This document shows, piece after piece, positions 54,754 to 64,000 of a DNA stretch of 64,000 bases (position 1 is its first letter; the number at the start of each line of letters is the position of its first letter). The stretch is from Hortaea werneckii. Lineage: Eukaryota > Ascomycota > Dothideomycetes > Mycosphaerellales > Teratosphaeriaceae. The notes below the pieces were generated by a model. The model was not told the origin of the DNA, made no database searches, and was given only the letters and a program-made list of their open reading frames with translations. A program made the translations under genes and the position numbers. The stretch lies in the NCBI GenBank assembly GCA_037044905.1, contig JBAOKB010000074.1:124001-188000 (forward strand), in the 5' to 3' direction.

Positions 54754-57700
54754 CTAGTGCAAGAGATTCCTCAGGTTGGGACTAGCGCTCGCGCCGGGGT
54801 AAGAGGGCGGAGGACCTCCCTGGTTGACCGGGAGGTGGGGTGCTGGGATGCTGGGACTGCTGCTGCTGGAGGTGGGGAAGGCCTGGTGGTGGGGGCTGGG
54901 GAGGCTGGTGGGATTGGCTTTCGGGTCTTGATGGAGGGGGAGGTTGAGGGGTACTGGTGTGCTGCAGCTGGGGAGTGCTTCCCTGGGAGAATTGGTGGGG
55001 GGATTGGCGTGCTGGCCTGGCTGCTGCTGATTCATCGGACCGTGAGGTGGTTGGGGACCCTGCGGTGGTTGGGCCAGTGACGGCTGTTGATGTGCAGGAG
55101 CCTGGTTGGGTTGCCCGTTCATGTGTTGCTCCACCGGCCTTGGGAAAGCTGCCGATGGACTGTTGCTGTGTAGTGGCTGCCCGATAGGCGCAAGTTGGTT
55201 CGCAAAGGGTGACTCTGTTCGATTCGGCGCAAAGGGTTGGTGATGCGGCGGAGGTGGAGGGCCCGCTGGGAATGTGGGTGACTGGATCGGCGGCCGACCG
55301 TTAAAAGGTGACCCAGTGCCATTCATAGCATGCGGCATCTGGGGCACGAAGCTTTGCATGTGTGGTGGTCTAGGGGCACCGTAAGGAGGTGGATTAGAAG
55401 CTGGTGGCGGCCCGTAGCCAAAACTTGGTTGGCGGCTGTGCATATGATGTGGACCGTGAGGTGGCCCCTGAGGTGGCCCTTGACTTTGCGGATGAGGTGG
55501 ACCGTACGGCTGCGGTGGTGGAGGAGCGTGGTGCTGTGGAGGGCCGCTTGGCTGTGTGGTCGGCGGGCCGTAGAAATTGGGTTGCGAACCATAAGGGGGG
55601 ATACCCAGAACCGTGAGAAGGTGGTATAGAACCAAATGTGGGAGGCGCAGGCCCCACTCCATTTGATTGCGGCGGTGGCGGTTGGGTTGGCCTCGGCTGG
55701 TGATCCCAGGGCATGCGCACAGGCTCGCTCGGTGGCGCGGGTGGCTGATTCTGAGGTTGGCCAGCTGGTGGGTGGCTCCAGTCGACCTGCATTGGGAACG
55801 GGCGTTGAGGCGATTGGAGGGGCTGTGGAGGCGGAGAAGGAGTTGGATCAATCTTCTTCTTGACGAAGCATTTATGGCACAGCCATTCTTCCCGCTGCTC
55901 CTTGACCGTCCCATTCTCCATATTCCCCTCTTCAGGCTTTGGTGAGCTCCGCATAGTAGCAGGATTCTGGTACCTAGGCAGTGCATGGTTGTGAAAGACT
56001 TCGTCATTATCATGCTTTCCCCCATCTAGCTTAGGCTCGCCGTTGCTTTCCGTCATGGCAGTTTCGCTCGTCTTTGGCTCACCATTGCTCTGCTGCGATC
56101 GAGACTGCTCAAGCCGCGGCAGCGTTGCGTTCTCCATGGAGCCGTTGGTGCCGTTAGGCTCTGCGGATGTAGAAGCAGTCGCTTTACGCCGACGCTCACG
56201 CTCCAAATCCGCGATCTCGGCGAGTGTCATTGACATGCGTCTTGGGGGCTCCGGTGAAGCTTTGATCTTGGGAGCCTCCCTTATAAAGCGATGCCAGCGT
56301 GGCGTAACATCGATACTGCACTTGGCACATCGCCTTTCGGTTGTCGTTTCAGCACCGTCCGAAACCGCCGTTGCGCCGTCCTCAGTATCCGCCTTCAAGT
56401 CGGCGGCAGCAGATGATCTCTCGTTTGCGATGGAAGCTCGAGCGCCACGGCGCATACCAGCTGAGCTGCTGTTAGCTGTTGACTCACGCCTTGAACCGTT
56501 GACCACAGCGGGAGCCGCTTGCTGGCCCTTGTCCTTCGTAAGTTGGGCTTGTGCAGCTTTGCGTACAGTGCCAGTCAAAGTTAGGTCTGCCTGCTTGTAG
56601 GTTTCCACGAACACCTGCAGTGCATTTTTACCGCTCTCGTCTACGACCTCGTTCAACGGATGGATGATGGACTTGACGGCATGTTCCTTACACCATATGC
56701 CTGCCGTCACGGCTCCATTCTCTTCACCGAGCCTGGCTGTTACGACTTGGTCCTTGCGTGAGCCCTTCACGGGCGTGACATCAAAGCCAAACTGATACCC
56801 GGCCTCGAATGCGCAAGACGCATGGAAATTGGCCCCGCACTGGAAGCACGAGACGCATGCACCGGCATCCTCCCGCACCTTGTTAAGGTGATCTTTGTTC
56901 TTACACAGCTTGCAGACGGCCTCGTACCTTGCAGGGGAATAAGCTGGAAGCCTTCGGCGACCTCCATCTTTTGGGCATTGCTAAACCGGATCTCGGGAGT
57001 CCACACGGCACAGTAGACATGCACCCAGTTGTTGCCAGTCGTCCTTTTGAGGGGCTCTCTAGGCAGAGCAGGGCGATGCATGGAAATCTGCTTACTTCGG
57101 TATTCCGCACGCATAGCCTCCGTAAGCTCTTTCTCCATGCGCTCTTTTTCGCGCTCGCGATCAGTCTTTTTCTTATGAGAGACTTTCGGAGGTTCCACAA
57201 GGTCTGTCAATGTTTCTTCGGTCAGACAAAGACAGCAGGCATAGTCCGTAGAGACCTCGGGATGTCGATCGTTCTGGCACTGCTCACAAATCCAGTCAAC
57301 TGATCCATCTGGCCTCAGCCCTTCCTTCTCGTCTAGACCAAAGCAACGTCGGTGAACCGTCAACTTGCAATGGGCACACTCGATCGTGTCATCAGGAGCT
57401 CTGCAAATCGCACAAGGCAGAACCCTCCATTGAGGCTGACTTGGAACAATGGGTGGAGGAGGTGGTGTAGGCTCTTTGGGTGGCGGAGGCGGCTTTTCCT
57501 TCTTTTTCGGCGGCTCAGGTGGTAATACAGCGGGCGCCGCATCCATTTTCGACTTCTTCTTCGGCGGTTCACCAAACGCTTCCACTGAGGGGAGCGCAGC
57601 TGTCGGTTCTGGACCTGGTAGGGCCGGCGTGTTCGCAGCCTCGTTGGCTATCATGAGTTCTCGTAACAATTCCTCATCTATCCTCTTCTTTAAAGCACGA

Positions 57701-60490
57701 CCACCTCCAGAGGAGACCTTCTTGGCAAGCTCATCAACGTCTTCCCATTGGATCGCATACTTGCGCCAAAGGCCTGCACACCGAAGGCATAGTGCAAGCA
57801 GGGGCCTTATCTGCTTACTGCTGCCTTTACCATCAGGAGGAGCAAGTTGACCTGGTGCTACACCAGGTGCCTTCCTCCACTGCCGAGAATGCGTAGCGTT
57901 GCAGAACTTACACTGGAATCCTTTTTGTTTCCGTATCGCTTTATCATTGTCAAATGCAGAATCGTCTGCGTTGTGCGCGACTTCGAGCTGCAGCTTTGCT
58001 CCAGCATTATTTTCGACTTTGCGCTTCGAGCCTTTGCGACCGCCGTAATTGCCCCAGATCTCCCGGCCCTTCGGAGTCTTTTTCCAGAGATAATAGAAGC
58101 GAACGATATCTGAATTGGGCAGATTTGTCTTCATGTGCAATCTGATCAGCCTGTGTTCTGACCCATATTTTGCCACCCCCTCTTCAAACTTGCCCAGCTG
58201 TTCTTTGGTCAGGACTGGCTCATGCAAGTCCTTCTTGCGGTCGATCTGCCGCAGCTTTTGCAGGGCGACCCCAACATTGTAGTTGCTCTTGGCAAACAAC
58301 TCAAGGGCCTTGTCCAGAAAATTCACACCAAAAGGTGGAACGCCTATTCCGCGGGCGAGCTTCTTCGCTTCCTTGACGTACTCGTCCACACATTTGTCGG
58401 CTTCGGGCTTTTGAGTTTCTTCAGGCATTTTGAAGACGAGCTTTGCGGTACAACGTGGATCGTCCTCCGGAAAATCTTCACCGCGAGCGACATAACCAGG
58501 TGGCTCATCTTGCACCCATTTTGGTCGCTTTGAACGCTCCTCTCGGTCGGCTTCGAGCGCAGCCACAGTTTCCTTGCTTAGCTTGCCGTCCTTCTTGTGG
58601 CTACCGCTATTCTTGCTGTAGCGCTTTTTAATCTCTGCAGGCTTGACCAGTTCTACGGGCCGACCTGGCCATATCGTCACATTCGCCTGATGTCTCGGTC
58701 CTAATCTTGAGCTGGCTCTTGGGTAGATGGCACGATCGTCGTACTGGAGTGCGTCTTCAACACGACAGTGGATGCCCAGATAGCGCATAGGCCACATCTT
58801 CGCCATCGCGATCTCAGCCTGAGTCGCCGGGTGCATGTCCATCGCAGGTTCTTCACCACTTGGGCTAGGTGCACGGGTGCTGTCATTCGAGACAGCGGGC
58901 AATTCTTCTTCTTGGACCTCTTCCTCAGCTTCAGTGACCTCGCCACTGACAGTTGGCGTGTTGCGCGCTTCGAGTGCCCTTTCTGAAGCTCTACTGCACG
59001 GCCCACATGCCCATGCAAAACCGCGAGAAGGGTTTCTTCGGCAAAGGTGGCTGCACACAATTCATGTGGTATGAGTTCTTGCAAATGGCGCAGTCGACCG
59101 AGTCTTGCGACGCACAGTATTTGGCACATCGCTTGCAGGTTTTGACAGCGCTCGTTAGCTCCTTGACTCGACCTGTCTCAACCACAATAAACTTCCACCG
59201 CTCGTCAAGCGCCTTCTTCACCTTATCGGGCACATTGATAATCTGGGCGACCGGAATGCATTCGTACCAGCGTCTGATGAATCGGTCGAAAACTTGAATA
59301 AAGTAAAAAGAATCGCGTTCTTTGCGGTACGCGTCGAGGTCCGAGATTTCCGATTTGTGTTTGATTGTGCACTTGCCACGAAGCGACGTTATCGGACACA
59401 TGTCAGAGTGCATAGTACCATACACAAGTCGAGAATCGCTATTGAATCTTTGTACGTCTCGGGGGCGGTAGTACCAATTCACTCTGATGGAATCGATGGG
59501 CGAAGTCGGATCATTAGCGTCGACATGGAGAAATTCCATAATTCGGCAAAGATAGTATGGATCTCCAGGGGGCTCACAGACGAGATACACATGATCTGGG
59601 AGCACACCATTAGCCTGGGTTAGTTCACAGCGCAGTCAAGCGGGGTAAGCTTCAAAATCAAGTTTGAGCAGAAGCATAATGATCAAAGACTCACCATTGA
59701 CGGACAGCTTCGAGCCATCGTCAGCAATAAGCTCGCCTTTTTTGTTCAGACGATGCCGATGCTTGGTGAAAGTCAACATGTTTGTCTCGCGCGCCACCGC
59801 AGAATTTCCCGTGGTGATAGGCTTTCGGTTGCCAATGGACGCTGAAGCGGAAGCGACAGGGGGCGTTTGCGCCTGCTGTGGGACTGGACCTGCTGCTTTG
59901 CGCTTTTTAGAAGTTGGAGCCACGGGCGCGGGCGTGCCAGGCGTCGACTCCTTCGCCGTGTTGCTGCTTGTTCCAACAGAGCGAGCGCGATCGTCAGAGC
60001 CCTTCAGATCATCCACATTCGCGGCGTTGGATGGTTGAGCACCCGGGTTCTTCTTCTTCGTAGTAGCTGCAGAAGAATATTCGAAGTCCATGTCTTGGTC
60101 CTCGGCGTAATTTGGTCGAGCGTTGCCTGTCCTATTCCGCGATCGCGTTCCATAGGTTGCAGCATCGGACGTGGCTGCGTCAAGGCCATCCATGTTTGGT
60201 GATGGTTGCGCATTTCGAGCGGCGCGTGCTGATTGCGATTCACCCGATGCGACGACCGGGCTCCCGCTGGCCCGCTGGGTTGTCAGATCGGCAGGTGGCG
60301 TGCTGTTACTCGCGTTCTGAGCGACAGCGCTTGCATTTACAGCTTGAAACGCAGGCGATACCATCTCGCTGGGATGGCTAGAGAACGACGAGACTCCATA
60401 AGGGTTTTCTGGAAGCCCAGCAGCTGGCACCCCAGAACCCTCGGCCGCGTGCGATGGCGAGGCGACGCCGGTCGAGGGTGTGTGAGCCAT
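54754..60490 (-). CDS. snt2: Snt2-type chromatin regulator (BAH, PHD, ELM2/SANT, GATA-like), three frame changes
   Basis: Starts at ATG 60490 (MAHTPSTG) and has one clear intron, 59596-59694, which joins SVN to DHVYLVCEPPG. Domains in order are: disordered N-terminus; BAH (VYLVCEPPGDPYYLCRIMEFL...); PHD1 (CKRCAKYC...CAICKNSYHMNC); ELM2-like (YLGIHCRVEDALQYDDR); SANT (FEEGVAKYGSEHRLIRLHM...RFYYLWKKT); GATA-like finger (CKFCNATHSRQWRK...CLRC); PHD2 (CAICRAPDDTIECAHC); an extended PHD (WVHVYCAVW...CKLCKNKDH...CFQCGANFHASC); a second C-x2-C finger (CAKCSIDVTPRWHRF); and a long Pro/Gln-rich tail ending SPNLRNLLH. Snt2 works with Rpd3-type histone deacetylase and other partners on stress genes. Frame changes lie near 59035, 56935 and 55612, the last by a C6 run. 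Confidence 0.92.
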
Positions 60491-61674
60491 ACGGGTCACG
60501 AGGAGGTTCCACTTCAGCGAATCATGTGTTAGGCAGGACGACAGAGTGATGGGTTCGTCAAACAGGCGTGCAAACAGGTCGTAAGTGCTGTCGGATGTGT
60601 GTGACCCAAAAGCGTATCAAAAGAAGGACGACACGCTGGCGATATGGCGTCAACTTGCCGGGGGAGCCAGGAAATACTATCCTGCAGCCGGACCGGCGGC
60701 GAATAAAGGTAAAAAGGTAATGCAAAGAGTGTGCAGGTGATCAAGGGACCAGAGCAGGCGTCCCGAACGCGCCTAAGACGGCGACCGTAACTTAGCGCTG
60801 GCGAAGTCGATGAAAGATGGAGGGAGATGGAAGCGCAAGTGTCAGAAGGGCGAGGTAGGGCCTTTCCATACCGGCTCGAAGAAAGGCTACTCCCGAGCTA
60901 GCGTGGAACCAAGAACCTAACAAGCCCAAACTATTTCGACCAGCAATATTACTGATTCACTCGTCTTGAGAACGGCCTAGCTCGTGAGCCCTTCAACGCT
61001 ACACAGCTGGCGAGAGCAAAGTCCGTGAACAGCTGCCCCTCAATCGCCGAAGCTTTGAAAAATGCCCTTCGCCATGGTGGTACGGCCCGTGTAGACACAA
61101 CACGAAGTCCAGCATTCGCCTGGAGAGACAAAACGTTGGAGAAAGCGGAAGCCGATCGCTGTGGGCCAATCAAAAGTTTCCAGAACTCGTGGAATGAGCT
61201 TGTGCTCCGAGAGACTTGTGAAGTGCACGCTTACAGATTGACGCGCAACTGCCAACCCCCAAAACCACACAGACGCCAAACATTTACTGTCGAGCCAACC
61301 GTACTTCGTATTCTCTATCATGACCCCATGGGTTCGAGTGATGCTCGAGAGTGTGGCTGAGCCGGCGTTGTAAATCACGCATGCCACCAATTGGGGTCCT
61401 AATCAAGCAAATCTCAGACCGCGAAGAAAAGGTGAAATTGGTAGAGAAAGCCTTACCTTCTCAGCAACTGCGGCCACATCGATTCATCCATCCCCCCTAC
61501 AGTCTCCCTTGCTCCTTCAAAGCGTGAGGTCGGCACGATCTTCCTTCGGCTCCGTCCGCTCACGCTAACTACTTCGGGGCTCTAAGTTGACTTCAGCGAA
61601 TTTGAGCGACATCACTCGTCAAACCTTTCAATTCAGGCGTAGCTTTGTGCCGGAAGCGTTCCTTGCCGAACTCC
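60491..61674. promoter_or_regulatory. Divergent intergenic region, snt2 / smm1
   Basis: About 1.2 kb between divergent starts. Overlapping short frames at 60949-61390 on both strands show no domain. It should hold the two promoters and the snt2 leader. Confidence 0.5.
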
Positions 61675-63018
61675 ATGTTAAGACATGTTATATCCAGGGC
61701 TGCAAAAAGCACGATGACTACTCCGAAAAAAGTCCCTATCCCGAAAAATGGCGTCGACTATCGTGGCAAAATCGTCCTGGCCCCTATGGTGCGGAGCGGC
61801 GAATGTCCCTCCCGGCTCCTCGCGCTCAAATATGGCGCGGATTTGGTGTGGGGACCAGAAACGATAGACAAGGCCTTGATTGGCACTGTACGGCATGAAA
61901 ATGCCACGACTAAGACAGTCGACTTCACCAGGCTATCTTCGAATGGAGCAAAGAATCCCGCGCTCAACCCTGAGCAAAGAGAGTCCGTGATCTACCGCTT
62001 ACATCCCGAACGCGAAGGACGCAAGCTCGTCTATCAGATCGGTACGTCGAACCCGGAGACGGCTGTGCAAGCTGCCCAACTCATTGCGCCAGACGTTGCT
62101 GGTATCGACGTCAACGCTGGCTGTCCAAAGCCGTTCAGCACCAGTGGTGGCATGGGCGCTGCTCTACTGAAAACGCCGGAAAGACTCTGCTCGATTCTTG
62201 AAGCGTTGGTGAAGCACGTAGGAGAGCCAAACGAGATCGGTATCAGCGTTAAAATTCGCATCCTCGACACTGCGGCGGAAACTGAGGCGCTCGTACGTCA
62301 GCTCGTTGCCACGGGCATCACCGGCCTCACTGTCCACTGCAGAACAACACCCATGAGACCCCGGGAGCGCGCCATCCGTGATCAGCTGAAAATGGTTGCA
62401 GATGTCTGCAGAGAAGCAGGTGTCGCTTGCCTCATGAACGGTGACGTCTACTCTCGCGACGAGGCACTCGAATTGATATCACAGTATGGCTGCGATGGAG
62501 CAATGATTGCCACTGCAGCGGAGACCAATCCATCTGTCTTCAGGCCAGGGTCTGAAGGTGGCACCGCCCCGTGGCAAGAAATGATAAAGGAATATGTCAA
62601 AACTGCCATGGAAGTGGAGAACCGTTGGGGTAATACGAAATATCTTCTCGGCCAAATGATACCAGGGAAGCAAGATGCGTACAAGGCCATGACCCACACG
62701 AAGAGCTACAGTGAGCTCGTCCGGGCATTAAAGTACGACGATCTTTTGGAGATGGCAAAGGGTGTTGATAAGGCGCTGGAAATCGGCGAGTACGAGAAGC
62801 CGAAGATGACCAAATCCGAACGCAAGGCTGCGAACAAGGCTGCAGCGAAGAAAGCAGATGAAGAGAAGAGTACGAGCACGGAGCAGAACGACATGCAAAA
62901 GACTGCGGCTGGCATCAAGCGCAATGCCGAAATGGCGGAACTCGACATGCCTCCAGACGTCGCCAGAGAAAGTGGCCCCGCTAGTGTACCAGAGAAGGCT
63001 TCTGCGCTGGCTGTATGA
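61675..63018 (+). CDS. smm1: tRNA-dihydrouridine synthase 2 (Dus2/Smm1)
   Basis: A single intact exon of 447 residues from ATG 61675 (MLRHVISRAAK); ATG 61714 (MTTPKKVP) is an alternative start that would drop a possible import leader. The flavin TIM-barrel is complete: KIVLAPMVRSGECPSRLLAL, YGADLVWGPE, LVYQIGTSNPE, GIDVNAGCPKPFSTSGGMGA with the catalytic Cys, ISVKIRIL, GLTVHCRT, CLMNGDVYSRDEAL, GCDGAMIATAAETNPSVF. A helical tRNA-binding part follows, then a Lys/Ala-rich tail. Dus2 reduces U20 of tRNAs to dihydrouridine using FMN and NADPH. No lesion. Confidence 0.96.
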   Translation: MLRHVISRAAKSTMTTPKKVPIPKNGVDYRGKIVLAPMVRSGECPSRLLALKYGADLVWGPETIDKALIGTVRHENATTKTVDFTRLSSNGAKNPALNPEQRESVIYRLHPEREGRKLVYQIGTSNPETAVQAAQLIAPDVAGIDVNAGCPKPFSTSGGMGAALLKTPERLCSILEALVKHVGEPNEIGISVKIRILDTAAETEALVRQLVATGITGLTVHCRTTPMRPRERAIRDQLKMVADVCREAGVACLMNGDVYSRDEALELISQYGCDGAMIATAAETNPSVFRPGSEGGTAPWQEMIKEYVKTAMEVENRWGNTKYLLGQMIPGKQDAYKAMTHTKSYSELVRALKYDDLLEMAKGVDKALEIGEYEKPKMTKSERKAANKAAAKKADEEKSTSTEQNDMQKTAAGIKRNAEMAELDMPPDVARESGPASVPEKASALAV

Positions 63019-63550
63019 TTTTACAGTTCGTATCAGCTTTGACAAGACGACCTAGCGGTGTGCGGGTGAGGAGTCGAGCACCACAGCCTGGGACCAAGTG
63101 CTGGACCAGGATGGACCGGACGAGCTCAGGTCAACGTTTTGCAGGATAACATAGACGCCTATAGTGGCCAAACGACATTCATCAAGGAATCGGCGCGCTT
63201 CAATTTGCCAGATAAAAGTTCATTCAGTCTCGACTCCTTGCCAAGCACAATGTGGCTTCAGTATACGTTGCGCGTGGCAGCCTGTTTCATCATGTCCATT
63301 ACTAATCACACTTCGGCTCGGCTACTAGGCCAATGCCGCGACCAAACACCGGCGTCATCGAAGCGACAACCTCAAGAACCCCTCCATCAGTGTCGCGCCC
63401 TGTAGTCTCGATAAACAAGACTTTGTAGGTATTATTGTGTCTGATCACCCAGGATTCCATTATTTTGCTTCGCACTCGCTCAATCGCTCTAGTCGACGAA
63501 ACACTTTGACTTTCTCTTCAGACGACTCGTCTTGCATCCATCCTCACATC
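63019..63550. other. Intergenic, smm1 3' flank and next promoter
   Basis: About 530 bases between two plus-strand genes. No domain-bearing frame. Confidence 0.5.
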
Positions 63551-64000
63551 ATGGGCGGCGGACCGGCCAAAGAGCACATCCTGTGCCTGCTCCCCTACCC
63601 AGAACCGAAAGAAATCGTCCAGTCCCTACGCCAACAATTTCCCAACATCGACATAACCTACCACGAAGTCCGCTTCACCCTCGACGCGGAGCAACAACAG
63701 CAGGATCTCGCGAAGCTGCCCCCAACCATCTGGCACTCCGTCACGATCCTCTACACGCTCTTCAGCCTACCGGCGAAGCTCTCCGACGTGCCCAAACTCC
63801 GACTCGTCCAGCTCGCGAGCGCAGGCAGCAACCAGGTGCAGAGACACCCCATCTACACGGACAGCGACGATCCCGATCTCGACCGCGAGCGGATCCACGG
63901 GCCCCAGATCGCCGAGTGGTGCGTGATGACGGCTTTAGTGCAGAGCCACAAGTATAACGAGCTGCACGACCTGCAGAAGGAACATAAGTGGGGCAAGAAA
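63551..64000 (+). CDS. D-2-hydroxyacid dehydrogenase-like protein, first 150 codons (runs off right edge)
   Basis: The frame from ATG 63551 (MGGGPAKEHIL) stays open to the window end. It shows the substrate-domain start of the D-isomer-specific 2-hydroxyacid dehydrogenase family: ILCLLPYPEP, ITYHEVRF, TILYTLFSLP, LRLVQLASAGSNQ, and HGPQIAEWCVMTALVQSHKYNE, the segment just before the NAD-binding Rossmann domain. Members reduce 2-keto acids with NAD(P)H. The Rossmann motif and catalytic Arg/Glu/His lie beyond the edge, so activity and substrate cannot be judged. Confidence 0.8.
   Translation, partial: MGGGPAKEHILCLLPYPEPKEIVQSLRQQFPNIDITYHEVRFTLDAEQQQQDLAKLPPTIWHSVTILYTLFSLPAKLSDVPKLRLVQLASAGSNQVQRHPIYTDSDDPDLDRERIHGPQIAEWCVMTALVQSHKYNELHDLQKEHKWGKK

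Noticed and set aside
1..64000. Repeat-induced point mutation as the cause of gene damage
   Set aside because: Nearly all lesions are single-base indels, not C-to-T changes, and the genes hit show no TA-rich shift; only the stops at 3008 and 4840 could fit it.

Overview
The window is nuclear DNA of a filamentous ascomycete, most probably a dothideomycete. The signs are many short introns (about 50-70 nt, GTAAGT-like donors, CTRAC-like branch sites), Zn2Cys6 regulators, and fungal families such as Pal1, DUF6536, DUF3112, DUF3659/DUF6987 (LEA-type), GtaA-type glutaminase and an F-box/JmjC protein. The species cannot be read from the sequence alone. About 25 protein genes are recognisable. No rRNA, CRISPR array or intact transposon was seen, and no tRNA was found by eye.

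Layout. 0-12 kb is accessory: the N-terminal part of a methyltransferase, a DUF6536 membrane-protein pseudogene, a broken small secreted protein, a possible tiny AT-hook protein, an intact APH-like kinase, and a broken secreted glutaminase. 12-21 kb holds sorting nexin Snx4, a cytochrome P450 with a shifted tail, a FAHD1-like hydrolase, an F-box/JmjC protein and eIF4A. 21-30 kb holds a coiled-coil/AT-hook protein with an internal 60-bp repeat, Pal1, Usb1, a small conserved fungal protein and Rpp1. 30-42 kb holds two Zn2Cys6 regulators, TFIIS, a CorA-type transporter, a DUF3112 membrane protein and mitochondrial ribosome recycling factor. 42-47.4 kb is one giant LEA/DUF3659 repeat protein of about 15 units. 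47-54 kb holds a gene-poor stretch, an IQ-motif protein with a 13-nt microexon, and a transposase-like HTH protein behind a 9-bp minisatellite. 54-64 kb holds the chromatin regulator Snt2, tRNA dihydrouridine synthase 2, and the start of a 2-hydroxyacid dehydrogenase. Most neighbours are arranged as divergent or convergent pairs, and there is no secondary-metabolite cluster.

One pattern runs through the whole window. Most long genes change reading frame once or more inside conserved domains while protein similarity continues on both sides and splice sites stay good. I count about 35 single-base indels, several in short homopolymers. Broadly required genes (rpp1, usb1, snt2) are hit, so residual assembly error or a relaxed second gene copy is likelier than real loss there. 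The DUF6536 and secreted-protein loci also carry nonsense codons and look truly decayed. Gene spans below follow the protein similarity across the shifts, and shift sites are given so that a reader can check them.

Functionally the right-hand 50 kb is a mixed housekeeping set: translation (eIF4A, RRF, Dus2), RNA processing (Rpp1, Usb1), transcription and chromatin (TFIIS, Snt2, JmjC), trafficking and morphology (Snx4, Pal1), and transport.
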